From contig JAJXWA010000001.1 in the NCBI GenBank assembly GCA_021781795.1, positions 496,001 to 560,000 on the forward strand: DNA of 64,000 nucleotides, written 5' to 3'. The stretch is from Acidobacteriota bacterium (GTDB lineage Bacteria; Acidobacteriota; Terriglobia; Terriglobales; Acidobacteriaceae). The notes below the pieces were generated by a model. That model was not told the origin of the DNA. It ran no database searches and worked only from the letters and a program-made list of their open reading frames with translations. Below are positions 38,932 to 48,048 of the stretch, in pieces; the first letter of the stretch is position 1; each line of letters begins with the position of its first letter. The position numbers and the translations under genes were made by a program.

Positions 38932-41900
38932 TCCGCACCTCCGCCCACTGGCACCGCGACTTTCTCGTCCGGTTTCTCCTTGGGTGCAATATTCGGTGTC
39001 TCGCCACGTCCCGGCATCGCCGCCCGCGCGGAATAGACTCGCCACTGCCGCTCCACATCATCCTGCGCCTCTTCCAGCAGCTTTGCCGCCAGCTCCGGGT
39101 TGCTCCGCGCCAGCATCGTGTACCGTGCCTCGCGATACGCATACTCCTTCAAGCGGATCGAAGGCGCCTTCGAATCCAACTGGAACGGATTCTTCCCTTC
39201 CTCGCGCAACGTCGGGTTGTAGCGCATCAGCGGCCAATAGCCCGACTGCACCGCCAGCTTCTGCTGCTCGAGCCCATGCACCAGGTCATACCCATGCGCA
39301 ATGCACGAGGCATACGCAAGAATCAGCGACGGCCCTTCGTGAGCCTCTGCCTCCTGGAAGGCTTTCACCACGTGCGTGTCGTTGCCGCCCAGCGCCACCT
39401 GCGCCACATACACTGAGCCGTAGCTGACAGCCTCCATCGCCAGGTCCTTTCTGCTCACCCGCTTGCCGCTCGCCGCAAACTTCGCCACCGCCCCGCGCGG
39501 CGTCGCCTTCGACGACTGCCCGCCCGTATTGGAGTACACCTCCGTGTCCAGCACCAGCACGTTCACGTTCTTGCCCGAGCCCAGCACGTGGTCCAGCCCG
39601 CCGAAGCCAATGTCAAATGCCCAGCCGTCTCCGCCCAGAATCCACACGCTCCTTCGCACCAGCGCATCGGCAATCGCCAGCAAGTTGCGCGCATCGGAGG
39701 AATCCACTGCAGCCAGCTTCCCGCGCAGCATCTTCACGCGCTCCCTTTGCGCGTTGATCTCTGCTTCCGTCTTCTGCGGCGCATCCAGCAACGCATGCAC
39801 CAGATCGCTGCCCACCTGCGGAGCCAGCCGCATCAGCAGCGTCTCGGCAAACTGTTTCTGCTGGTCCAGCGCTGTCCGCATGCCGAAGCCAAACTCCGCA
39901 TTGTCCTCAAACAGCGAATTGGCCCATGTCGGTCCGCGTCCCTCCGCGTTCTTGCTATAGGGCGTCGTCGGCAGATTGCCGCCATAGATCGACGAGCACC
40001 CCGTCGCATTCGCAATATAGAGCCGGTCGCCAAACAACTGCGTCAGCAGCTTGATATACGCCGTCTCGCCGCATCCTGAGCATGCTCCCGAGAACTCAAA
40101 CAGCGGCTGCAGCAGTTGCAGATCCTTCACCTGCCCATGCGTGAGCTTGCTGCGATCCATCTCCGGCATCGTCAGGAAATACTCCCAGTTCTCGCGCTCG
40201 CTCGCGCGCAGTGGAGCCTGCGGCGCCATGTTGATCGCCTTCCGCCCCGCATCGCTCTTGTCCTTCACCGGGCACACATCCACGCACACCGCGCAGCCCG
40301 TGCAGTCCTCCGGCGACACCTGCAGTGTGTAGTGGTCGTTCTCCATCCCGCGCCACTTCGGCTTCGCCCACTGGAAGCTCGCCGGCGCTTTCTCCGCGTA
40401 CTCTGCGCCATACACCTTCGAGCGAATCACCGCATGCGGACACACCATCACGCACTTGCCGCATTGAATGCACAGATCCTTGTCCCATACCGGAATGGAC
40501 TGCGCAATATTACGCTTCTCCCACTGCGAAGTCGCCGTCGGAAACGCGCCACCCGCAGGAATCGCGCTCACCGGCAGCAGGTCGCCGCGCCCCGCGGCAA
40601 TCTCGCCCAGCACCGTCCGCACAAACTCCGGAGCCTTGTCCGAAATCGAAGGAATCAGGTCGAACTCTGACGACACGCTCGCCGGCAGGGTCACCTTTTC
40701 CAGATGCGCCAGCGCAGCATCCACGGCGGCGTAGTTCTTCTCCACCACCGCCTCGCCACGCTTGCCATAGGTCTTCTTGATTGCCTTCTTAATCTGTGCA
40801 ATGGCCTCTTCGCGCGGCAGCACGCCGCTGATCGCAAAGAAGCACGTCTGCATAATCGTGTTGATGCGCGAACCCATGCCCGCCTCGCGCGCCACCGTGT
40901 AACCGTCAATCACGTAGAACTCAATCTTCTTCTCGATCAGTTCCCGCTGCATCGTCCGTGGCAGCTTCTCCCAGATCTCCGCCGCGCTGTACGGCGCATT
41001 CAGCAGGAACACCGCGCCCGGCATCGCCGCTTCCAGCACATTCATCTTTTCCAGAAAGCTGAAGTTGTGGCACGCTACAAAACTCGCCTGCGTAATCAGG
41101 TAGGTCGAGTGAATCGGCTTCGGCCCAAAGCGCAGATGCGACGTCGTCATCGACCCGGACTTCTTCGAGTCGTACACGAAGTAACCCTGGGCAAAGTTCG
41201 GCGTCTCGCTGCCGATAATCTTGATCGAGTTCTTGTTCGCACCCACCGTGCCATCCGAGCCCAGCCCGTAGAACAGCGCACGCACCGTCTGCGGATCCTC
41301 GGTCGAAAACGTCGAATCATACCGCAGGCTCGTATGCGTCACATCGTCGTCGATGCCAATCGTGAAGTGATTCTTAGGTGTGATCTTTGCCAGCTCGTCA
41401 TAGATGCCCTTCACCATCGCCGGCGTGAACTCCTTCGACGACAACCCGTAGCGCCCGCCCACCACCTTCGGCATCGCCGCAAAAGGCAGCGTCGCAGCAT
41501 GTTCCGCCAGCACCGTCATCACGTCCTGATAGAGAGGCTCACCCGTCGCTCCTGGCTCCTTGCAGCGGTCCAGCACGGCCATCGACTTCACCGTCGCGGG
41601 CAGTGCATTCAGCAGCGCCTTCGCGTCAAATGGGCGATAGAGCCGCACCTTCACCAGTCCCACCTTCGCGTCATTCCGGTTCAGCACATCCACCGCTTCC
41701 TCCGCGGCCTCCGCACCCGAACCCATCATCACAATCACGCGCTCCGCGTCCGCCGCGCCCACATAATCAAAGAGGTGATACGCGCGCCCCGTCTGCGCTG
41801 CCAGCCGGTTCATCACGCCCTGCACGATGCCCGGCACGGCCGCATAGTACGGACTGCACGCCTCCCGCGCCTGGAAAAACACATCCGGGTTCTGCGCCGA

Positions 41901-42554
41901 ACCACGCAGCCGCGGCCGCTCCGGACTCAGCGCCTGCTCGCGATACGCAAGGATGTACTTGTCATCCAGCAGCGCGCGAATCGTCTCGTCCGCAATCGGC
42001 TCAATCTTCGCTACCTCGTGCGAAGTCCGAAAGCCGTCAAAGAAATGAATGAACGGAATCCGCGACTCCAGCGTCGCAATCTGCGCCACCAGCGCCATGT
42101 CCGCCACTTCCTGCACGGAGTTCGAGGACAGCATCGCCCAGCCCGTCGAGCGACATGCCATCACATCCGAGTGGTCGCCAAAAATCGACAGCGCATGCGT
42201 CGCAATCGTCCGCGCCGTCACATGCATCGTCGCCGGCGTCAGCTCGCCCGCAATCTTGAACATGTTGGGAATCATCAGCAGCAGGCCCTGGCTCGCCGTA
42301 AACGTCGTGCCAAACGCACCCGCCTGCAGCGCCCCATGCAGCGCGCCCGCTGCGCCGCCTTCGCTCTGCAGCTCTTCCACAATCGGTAGCGCGCCCCAGA
42401 TGTTCTTCTTCCCCTCAGCCCGCCACTGGTCGGCCCACTCCGCCATCGGCGACGACGGCGTAATCGGATAAATCGCCACGACTTCAGACAACCGGTAGGC
42501 CACTGAAGCCGCAGCTTCGTTCCCATCCAGAATCACCATCTTCTGCTCACTCAT
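38928..42554 (-). CDS. nifJ: Pyruvate:ferredoxin (flavodoxin) oxidoreductase
   Basis: 1208 aa, all PFOR domains in one chain. Domain I (YRLSEVVAIYPITPSSPMAE), transketolase-type C-terminal part of the same region, the gamma domain (GLGSDGTVGANKNSIKIIG), a two-cluster ferredoxin domain (CIQCGKCVMVCPHA and CTGCAVCVDVCPV), and the TPP domain (GACSGCGETAYIKL, NATGCSSIYGGNLPT, GGDGWAFDIGFGG). It converts pyruvate and CoA to acetyl-CoA, CO2 and reduced ferredoxin. ATG 42554 has GAGG 9 bases upstream; the track start is five codons earlier. This oxygen-sensitive enzyme next to a bidirectional hydrogenase points to fermentative or microaerobic metabolism. Confidence 0.95.
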   Translation of the reverse strand: MSEQKMVILDGNEAAASVAYRLSEVVAIYPITPSSPMAEWADQWRAEGKKNIWGALPIVEELQSEGGAAGALHGALQAGAFGTTFTASQGLLLMIPNMFKIAGELTPATMHVTARTIATHALSIFGDHSDVMACRSTGWAMLSSNSVQEVADMALVAQIATLESRIPFIHFFDGFRTSHEVAKIEPIADETIRALLDDKYILAYREQALSPERPRLRGSAQNPDVFFQAREACSPYYAAVPGIVQGVMNRLAAQTGRAYHLFDYVGAADAERVIVMMGSGAEAAEEAVDVLNRNDAKVGLVKVRLYRPFDAKALLNALPATVKSMAVLDRCKEPGATGEPLYQDVMTVLAEHAATLPFAAMPKVVGGRYGLSSKEFTPAMVKGIYDELAKITPKNHFTIGIDDDVTHTSLRYDSTFSTEDPQTVRALFYGLGSDGTVGANKNSIKIIGSETPNFAQGYFVYDSKKSGSMTTSHLRFGPKPIHSTYLITQASFVACHNFSFLEKMNVLEAAMPGAVFLLNAPYSAAEIWEKLPRTMQRELIEKKIEFYVIDGYTVAREAGMGSRINTIMQTCFFAISGVLPREEAIAQIKKAIKKTYGKRGEAVVEKNYAAVDAALAHLEKVTLPASVSSEFDLIPSISDKAPEFVRTVLGEIAAGRGDLLPVSAIPAGGAFPTATSQWEKRNIAQSIPVWDKDLCIQCGKCVMVCPHAVIRSKVYGAEYAEKAPASFQWAKPKWRGMENDHYTLQVSPEDCTGCAVCVDVCPVKDKSDAGRKAINMAPQAPLRASERENWEYFLTMPEMDRSKLTHGQVKDLQLLQPLFEFSGACSGCGETAYIKLLTQLFGDRLYIANATGCSSIYGGNLPTTPYSKNAEGRGPTWANSLFEDNAEFGFGMRTALDQQKQFAETLLMRLAPQVGSDLVHALLDAPQKTEAEINAQRERVKMLRGKLAAVDSSDARNLLAIADALVRRSVWILGGDGWAFDIGFGGLDHVLGSGKNVNVLVLDTEVYSNTGGQSSKATPRGAVAKFAASGKRVSRKDLAMEAVSYGSVYVAQVALGGNDTHVVKAFQEAEAHEGPSLILAYASCIAHGYDLVHGLEQQKLAVQSGYWPLMRYNPTLREEGKNPFQLDSKAPSIRLKEYAYREARYTMLARSNPELAAKLLEEAQDDVERQWRVYSARAAMPGRGETPNIAPKEKPDEKVAVPVGGGAE

Positions 42555-42862
42555 TTCGCTTTGCCTCACATGCGCGGTTCGAGGAGAAATCCGCTACCGT
42601 GAGTCTCTGCGCCGCCCACTCCACAGGCAGTGATGCGACGCACATGGGTGACACCATTTCTTACATCGTGGAACGCACCTCGCCCCAATCCGCTCCGTCC
42701 AATGCACGGCCACCGCACAGAACAGGCAGCTGAGATTGCTTTCCGCCGTCCAGCCCGTTAGCCTGACCCTGTCCCCGCGCCCGGCAGCCGCGCCTGTTCC
42801 TCGAACCGCGCCGGGGCCCGTCGCTCACTCACATTGCACCGCACACCCAAGCGAGGCGTCTC
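42555..42862. other. Intergenic region between nifJ and the SDR gene
   Basis: About 308 bases between divergent genes. I searched for CRP/FNR-type palindromes like those ahead of hox and feo and found none of good quality. No RNA gene or hairpin stands out. Confidence 0.4.
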
Positions 42863-43582
42863 ATGCATCTCGATTTCTCAGGAAAGGTCGTTCTCGTCTC
42901 CGGCGGCACCGGAGGCCTTGGCCGCTCCGTCACTCTCGCCTTCCTTGCTGAAGACGCCGCGGTCCACGTCACCTATCGCAATCCCGACGAGTTCGCCGCG
43001 CTCCAGCAATCTGCCGGCTCAGCCGCCGCATCGCTCACCGGCCATCGCGTCGACGTCACCGACGAGTCCGCCGTCGCCGGTGTCGTCGCACAAATCCTCG
43101 CCACGCACAACCGCCTCGACGCGCTCGTCCACACCATCGGCGGCTATGCAGGCGGCATTCCTCTCTGGAACCTCGACGCCGCCACGCTCGACCGTATGTT
43201 GGCCCTCAATCTCCGCGCCGGATACGTCCTCGCCCGCGCCGCTCTCGCGCCCATGCGCCGCCAGGGTTCCGGCTCCATCGTCAACGTCAACGCCAAGGCC
43301 GCGCTCGACCACGCCGCCGGAGCCGCCGCCTATGCTGCCTCCAAGGCCGCATCACTCGCGCTCTTTGATTCCCTCGCCGCCGATCTCCGCGGCTCCGGCA
43401 TCCGCGTCAACTCCGTCCTGCCCAGCATCATCGACACTCCGGCCAACCGCAGCGCCATGCCCAACGCCGACTTCGCCACCTGGCCCAAGCCCGACGACAT
43501 CGCCCGCGTCATTCTCTTCCTCTCAGGAGACTCAGCCCGCGTCATCCACGGAGCTGCCATTCCCGTCTACGGCACCACTTGA
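42863..43582 (+). CDS. Short-chain dehydrogenase/reductase (SDR)
   Basis: 239 aa classical SDR. Cofactor loop VVLVSGGTGGLGRSV, HTIGGYAGG, and the catalytic YAASKAAS (Tyr-x-x-x-Lys) motif near residue 155; the usual catalytic Ser is replaced by a residue in VNVNAKAALD, where the canonical 'NISS' would be, so catalysis may differ. The C-terminus reads RVNSVLPSIIDTPANR as in NAD(P)-dependent reductases. Substrate unknown. Confidence 0.85.
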   Translation: MHLDFSGKVVLVSGGTGGLGRSVTLAFLAEDAAVHVTYRNPDEFAALQQSAGSAAASLTGHRVDVTDESAVAGVVAQILATHNRLDALVHTIGGYAGGIPLWNLDAATLDRMLALNLRAGYVLARAALAPMRRQGSGSIVNVNAKAALDHAAGAAAYAASKAASLALFDSLAADLRGSGIRVNSVLPSIIDTPANRSAMPNADFATWPKPDDIARVILFLSGDSARVIHGAAIPVYGTT

Positions 43583-43597
43583 AACGCACGCGCCACA

Positions 43598-43927
43598 TCA
43601 ACCCAGCAACCCATCCAACAGCGCCGCCCACTCCGCCTCCAACGTCTCGCGCCGGTAGCGCCGTCCTGCGCGCCCGTACCAGTACTCCGCATTCCACTCC
43701 ACGCCTTCCTTGCGATGCAGATACGCATGCACGGCCATCCCATCGCGCGTCTCCAGCTCATCCACCAGCCCATGCGCCCGCGCCCACTCGCCCTTCGCAT
43801 CCCACCACAGCGCCTCCACCGGCGCGCTCAAGCCCTCCGGCGGCAGCGCTCGCTCCAGGCTCTCCTCAAACTCCGCTCGCGTCATGCGCCACCTCCGTCC
43901 CATCTTCGAGTCAATCCACTCCTCCAT
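43598..43927 (-). CDS. Conserved hypothetical protein, 109 aa
   Basis: Small soluble protein rich in Trp, Arg and Glu: APVEALWWDAKGEWARAHGLVDELETRDG then HAYLHRKEGVEWNAEYWYGRAGR. This WWdakGdW.rAH...AyLHRkEGd..NA.YWY.rAg pattern is one I know from short conserved hypothetical proteins in Proteobacteria and Acidobacteria, so the gene is likely real; function is unknown. It is convergent with the SDR gene, 15 bases apart, and its 5' side faces the feo control region. Confidence 0.75.
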   Translation of the reverse strand: MEEWIDSKMGRRWRMTRAEFEESLERALPPEGLSAPVEALWWDAKGEWARAHGLVDELETRDGMAVHAYLHRKEGVEWNAEYWYGRAGRRYRRETLEAEWAALLDGLLG

Positions 43928-43961
43928 TGTTCCGCACGTCTCCGGAAATTCCCTGCCTCCG

Positions 43962-43975
43962 GTGATTTAGGTCAC
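43962..43975. promoter_or_regulatory. GTGA-N6-TCAC palindrome upstream of feoAB
   Basis: GTGA-TTTAGG-TCAC has the same CRP-family geometry as the site ahead of hoxE. It lies about 165 bases before the likely feoA -35 box, and 35 bases before the divergent 43598-43927 gene, so it might serve either. Confidence 0.4.
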
Positions 43976-44140
43976 ATCCTTACTCCCCTCAGACTGCTAC
44001 ACATAAATCGACGTCCGATACTCACCCGTAGAGGCCGTCTCCGGTCCAGGCAGGATGCACCACATTCCCAGTCCTCCCCGCGCCGGCCCCGGAGGAAATG
44101 ACTCCATGTTCTTCGCTCAAAAGTTTTTCTCTCCTGTGGT

Positions 44141-44190
44141 TTGCGAATCAGACCAAATTGGTCGTATACTGAAGTCCGACTATTCTGGTC
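44141..44190 (+). promoter_or_regulatory. feoAB promoter with two 13-bp operator-like palindromes
   Basis: Promoter: TTGCGA (44141-44146), 18 bases, TATACT (44165-44170). GACCAAATTGGTC (44151-44163), a perfect 13-base palindrome, fills the spacer. A related copy GACTATTCTGGTC (44178-44190) covers the start region; 9 of 13 positions agree. Two repressor sites over spacer and start fit a metal- or Fe-S-sensing repressor; Rrf2- or Fur/DtxR-type factors are candidates, but the motif is not a canonical Fur box. Confidence 0.6.
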
Positions 44191-44237
44191 GTAGTTTTAG
44201 GGTGCTGCCCTTCAGGCGGCTCTTGGGAGTCCAACGG

Positions 44238-44516
44238 GTGAGCGTGCTGAGCGAACTCAAGATTGGCGAAACCGGCGTCCTGGTTGCCCTCGATCTCCCC
44301 GGCTCCGTCCAGAACCACCTGATGCATATGGGCTTTGTCCCCAACGCGCTCGTCACCGCTGTACGCCGCGCACCAGCTGGCGACCCCACCGTCTATGCCA
44401 TTGACGGCATGGAGATTGCTCTCCGCGTCGAGACCGCCAAGTCGATCCATGTCCGCACCGCCGAAGCCCATGAGATGACCCGCTCCTTTACCCAGCCCGT
44501 CGAGGTCGCGCAATGA
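44238..44516 (+). CDS. feoA: Ferrous iron transport protein A
   Basis: 92 aa SH3-like protein: MSVLSELKIGETGVLVALDLPGS, HLMHMGFVPNALVTAVRRAPAGDPTVYAIDGMEIALRVETAKSI, typical of FeoA (the 'G..V..R.AP.GDP....v.G..iaLR..eA..I' pattern). The gene starts at GTG with GGGAG 8 bases upstream; the track's longer frame covers the promoter. It ends in an ATGA overlap with feoB, the transporter that it helps. Confidence 0.92.
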   Translation: MSVLSELKIGETGVLVALDLPGSVQNHLMHMGFVPNALVTAVRRAPAGDPTVYAIDGMEIALRVETAKSIHVRTAEAHEMTRSFTQPVEVAQ

Positions 44517-46429
44517 ACGCCTGCTGCGAGACACCGGCCTTCGAGCCGCCCAAGGCGCCACCCACACCCGGCGCGCTACGCACCGTTGTCCTGATTGGAC
44601 CCCCCAACTCCGGCAAATCGACGCTCTTTAATCGCCTCACCGGCCTGCGCCAGAAGGTCGCCAACTATCCCGGCGTCACCGTCGAGCAGCGCATGGGCCT
44701 CATGGCCGGCATTGGCCGCGACGACCTCACCCTCATCGACCTGCCCGGCGTCTACTCGCTTGATCCGTACTCCGAGGATGCCCGCGTCTCCATCGACGTG
44801 CTCCAGGGCAGGATGCCCGGCACACCCAAGCCAGATGCTGTTCTGCTCGTGCTCGATTCGCTCCACCTCACGCGCCAGCTCATGCTCGCCGCGCCTGTGC
44901 TCGCCCTCGGCCTGCCCACCCTGGTCCTTCTCAATATGTCGGACCTCATGGAATCCCGCGGCGGCGAAATCGACGCCCTCAAGCTCGCCCGCGAACTCGG
45001 CACGCCTGTCGCGCAGATTAGCGCCTTCCGCGGCACCGGCTTGGATGCCGTCTCGCTCTTTCTCAATCAGCAGGCCACGCGCCAGGGCGCGCAGCCGCTC
45101 ACCTTGCCCGTACTCGGCAATGCCGCCAGCACCCACACCTGGGCCGCGCAGCTCAGCCGCAACACCGGCTACCGCGCGCCGCTCTCCGCCGAACGCAGCC
45201 GCAAGCTCGACAACATCCTGCTTCATCGCATCTGGGGACCGCTGCTCTTCCTTGTCGTTGTCATCGGCGTCTTTGAAGTCGTCTTCTCCATCGGCCAACC
45301 GCTCTCCGACGGTCTCGGCGACCTGCTCGCCCACGCGGCTGAGCTCGTCCGTCCGTTACTCCCCATGGGGTGGCTGCAATCGCTCCTCATCGACGGCGCA
45401 TGGAAAGGCATCAGCTCCATCCTCGTCTTCCTCCCCCAGATTCTTCTGCTCTTCCTCTTCATCGGCATTCTGGAAGACTCCGGTTATCTGGCCCGTGCCG
45501 CGCTCATCGCCGATCGCGTCATGCGCACCACCGGACTCAACGGCAAGGCCTTCATCCCGCTGCTCTCCGCCTATGCCTGCGCGGTCCCCGCCATCATGGC
45601 CACGCGCACCATTGAGAACAAGCGCGACCGCCTCGCTACCATTCTCGTCACGCCTTTCATGACGTGCTCCGCGCGCCTGCCCGTCTACATGCTGCTCATC
45701 GCGGCTTTCATCCCGGCCCGCTATTACCTGCATGGCATGATCGGACTGCAGACGCTCGTGATGCTCGGCCTTTATCTCGCCGGCTTCGTCGCCGCCATGA
45801 CCACCGCCTGGCTGCTCAAAAGCTCCGTCCTTAAATCCAGCGAGACGCCCTTTATCCTCGAGCTGCCGCAGTACCGCATGCCCACGCTGCGTTCCATCGC
45901 GCTTCGGCTCATTGATCGCGCCCGCGTCTTTCTCCGCCTCGCCGGAACCATCATCCTCGGTGTCACCCTCGCGCTCTGGCTCCTCGCGCACATCCCGCCC
46001 GTGCCCATCGCCGGCGGTCACTACTCCGCGCCCGAGCTTGCTGACAGCATGATTGGCCGCATGGGTCACTTCATCGAGCCCGCTATCGCCCCGCTCGGCT
46101 TCAACTGGAAAATCGGCATCGGCCTCATCTCCAGCGTCATCGCCCGTGAGGTGATGGTCAGCACCATGGGAACGCTCTACGGCGCAGACCCCAGCACCCA
46201 GACACTTGGCCTTCACGCCGCGCTACGCAGTGACCTCACCCTCGGTGGCGCGCTCGCGCTCATGATCTTCTTCGCCTTCGCCATGCAGTGCACCTCCACC
46301 ATGGCCGTAGTCCGCCGCGAAACCAATAGCTGGAAGTGGCCCGCGATTCAGTTTGCCTACATGCTGGTCCTCGCCTACGCCGCCGCCTTCGCTGTCAATC
46401 ACCTCACCCTGTACTTCTTCGGCTCGTAG
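44513..46429 (+). CDS. feoB: Ferrous iron transport protein B (GTPase permease)
   Basis: 638 aa. The N-terminal G domain has GPPNSGKSTLFNRLTG (G1), NYPGVTVEQRMG (switch), DLPGVYSLDPYSEDARV (G3) and LNMSDL (G4). Two gate regions follow, with the conserved CAVPAIMATRTIENKRDRLATILVTPFMTCSARLPVY cysteine segment and a second one near SSVIAREVMVSTMGTLYG. It imports Fe2+ across the plasma membrane. It is somewhat shorter than E. coli FeoB, and no feoC follows. The high-quality coupling with feoA and an operator-rich promoter suggests regulation by iron or oxygen. Confidence 0.95.
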   Translation: MNACCETPAFEPPKAPPTPGALRTVVLIGPPNSGKSTLFNRLTGLRQKVANYPGVTVEQRMGLMAGIGRDDLTLIDLPGVYSLDPYSEDARVSIDVLQGRMPGTPKPDAVLLVLDSLHLTRQLMLAAPVLALGLPTLVLLNMSDLMESRGGEIDALKLARELGTPVAQISAFRGTGLDAVSLFLNQQATRQGAQPLTLPVLGNAASTHTWAAQLSRNTGYRAPLSAERSRKLDNILLHRIWGPLLFLVVVIGVFEVVFSIGQPLSDGLGDLLAHAAELVRPLLPMGWLQSLLIDGAWKGISSILVFLPQILLLFLFIGILEDSGYLARAALIADRVMRTTGLNGKAFIPLLSAYACAVPAIMATRTIENKRDRLATILVTPFMTCSARLPVYMLLIAAFIPARYYLHGMIGLQTLVMLGLYLAGFVAAMTTAWLLKSSVLKSSETPFILELPQYRMPTLRSIALRLIDRARVFLRLAGTIILGVTLALWLLAHIPPVPIAGGHYSAPELADSMIGRMGHFIEPAIAPLGFNWKIGIGLISSVIAREVMVSTMGTLYGADPSTQTLGLHAALRSDLTLGGALALMIFFAFAMQCTSTMAVVRRETNSWKWPAIQFAYMLVLAYAAAFAVNHLTLYFFGS

Positions 46430-46678
46430 CGCGCTCATCGCACGCTGCACTCATCTCGGCTCCTCACGCCCACCTGCTATCCTCCTTCTTGCAAATCAAA
46501 AGCCGATTGCATTACATGAAAAGAAACAGCAGAGGTCGCACACAACCTTTTCTCGCGCAATGAGGAAGGTGCATCTACCCACAGAGGCTTTCTCTCAGTT
46601 GTTGTACTCAAGCCTGGTGAGAGAGGTGGCCATCACAGCCCGCTCCTCCCACCATTCGCCTCACGGAAAGGACCTTCG

Positions 46679-47791
46679 ATGCGCTCTGCCATTCTTGCTG
46701 CCGCATCCTGCTGCCTCATTGCCTGGTGTCCCTCACTCAACGCGCAGCAAGCTCCAGCGCCAAACGCCGCCTCCACCCAGCCCCAAACCAGTCAGGCCAG
46801 GACCATCCACCTCGATGTGCTCGTGAAAGACAAAGCCGGCATGCCTGTGTCCGGCCTCTCTCAGCAGGCCTTCACCGTGCTCGACAACGGCCAGCCCCAG
46901 TCTCTGGTCAGCTTTACTCCGGTTGCCACCCGCAACGATCCCAGTGCAGTCAGTGTCCTCATCGTGATGGACATGATCAATCCAGGCTATGACTCCGTAA
47001 CCTGGGGCCGCGAGCAGCTGGACGAATATCTCGCGCAAGAAAATGGCGCACTGCGTCATCGCACCTCCATCGCCGCCATGACGCAGGATGGGTTGGAGAT
47101 GATGTCCGGCTCCACCACCGACGGCAAGCAGTTGCTCGCAGAATTTCAAAAGTTCGCCACCGACCTGCGCCCCGTCACGCAGAGGGCCGGCTGGGAAGGA
47201 CTCGAGCAGTTGCTGCAACAGTCCCTGCAGCAGTTCACGCAGATTCTCGCCATCGAGCAGTCGCGCCCCGGCCGCAAGCTGGTGATGTTCATCACTCCCG
47301 GCTGGCCCATGCTCGGCCTGTGGGGCTCGGAACAAGACCTGCACTCGGTACAGCAGGACTTCAACATCCTTGTCGCCATGACCAACGCCATCCACGATGC
47401 CCGCACCGTCATCTACCGCCTCGATCCCTATGAAATCGGCGGCGTCCACGCCGGTCCAAATGACCCTTTTTACTACGAGGAGTTTCTGAAACCGGTCACA
47501 GATCCCAAAAAGGCGACCTTCCCATACCTGGGCCTGGGCGTCTTTGCCGTCCACTCCGGCGGACGTGTCCTCGTCACCGGCCATGACATCACAGGAGAGC
47601 TCCACAACGCGCTGCAGGACGCGGGCCACTATTACGAGATCACCTATCCAGCGCCGCCCGCCGGCGGGCCGAATCAGTACCACGCCATCGAGGTCCGCGT
47701 GAATCAGCCCGGCGCGACCGCGCAAACCATCAGCGGCTATTACGCCGATCCACAACTCGTCGGCCCCCAGGCAGTCGCAAAGAAGCACTGA
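46679..47791 (+). CDS. Secreted VWFA-related Acidobacterial domain protein
   Basis: 370 aa with a signal peptide (AILAAASCCLIAWCPSLNAQ). It continues with TIHLDVLVKDKAGMPVSGLSQQAFTVLDNGQPQSLVSF, the opening block of the 'VWFA-related Acidobacterial domain' family (TIGR03436 type), and a VWA-like core (VSVLIVMDMINPG ... RKLVMFITPGWPMLGLW). The MIDAS residues are only partly kept. These proteins are numerous in Acidobacteria and are thought to mediate protein contacts outside the cell; function unknown. GGAAAGGA gives a good SD. Followed by a strong terminator. Confidence 0.85.
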   Translation: MRSAILAAASCCLIAWCPSLNAQQAPAPNAASTQPQTSQARTIHLDVLVKDKAGMPVSGLSQQAFTVLDNGQPQSLVSFTPVATRNDPSAVSVLIVMDMINPGYDSVTWGREQLDEYLAQENGALRHRTSIAAMTQDGLEMMSGSTTDGKQLLAEFQKFATDLRPVTQRAGWEGLEQLLQQSLQQFTQILAIEQSRPGRKLVMFITPGWPMLGLWGSEQDLHSVQQDFNILVAMTNAIHDARTVIYRLDPYEIGGVHAGPNDPFYYEEFLKPVTDPKKATFPYLGLGVFAVHSGGRVLVTGHDITGELHNALQDAGHYYEITYPAPPAGGPNQYHAIEVRVNQPGATAQTISGYYADPQLVGPQAVAKKH

Positions 47792-47840
47792 CGGCTGACC
47801 TCGCTTCTGCGCTGCTGCTCTCAAGAAATACCGATTCGGG

Positions 47841-47871
47841 AAATCCATCCACCCTCAAGGTGGATGGATTT
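47841..47871. terminator. Strong hairpin terminator after the VWFA gene
   Basis: AAATCCATCCACC / GGTGGATGGATTT forms a perfect 13-bp stem with a 5-base loop (CTCAA), ending in A/T runs on both sides, so it could work on either strand. It lies 50 bases after the stop. Confidence 0.75.
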
Positions 47872-48048
47872 CTGGTGGCCAGCCCACCGCCGGAGCACCG
47901 GCGATGGGCGCCTCGCCTTGCATGCGCGCGTCAAGCACTGCAAATCCCGCCGCCGGCGCGTGGTGCCGTTTGAAACTCTGGCGAGATTGACAGTGCCACT
48001 CGCGACGATGGAGGACTACAATCGTCCCGTCGAGTGCCGAGGAGCCAC

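Noticed and set aside
40704-42389. 561-aa ORF on the plus strand, very rich in Arg and His
   Set aside because: Antisense shadow of nifJ.
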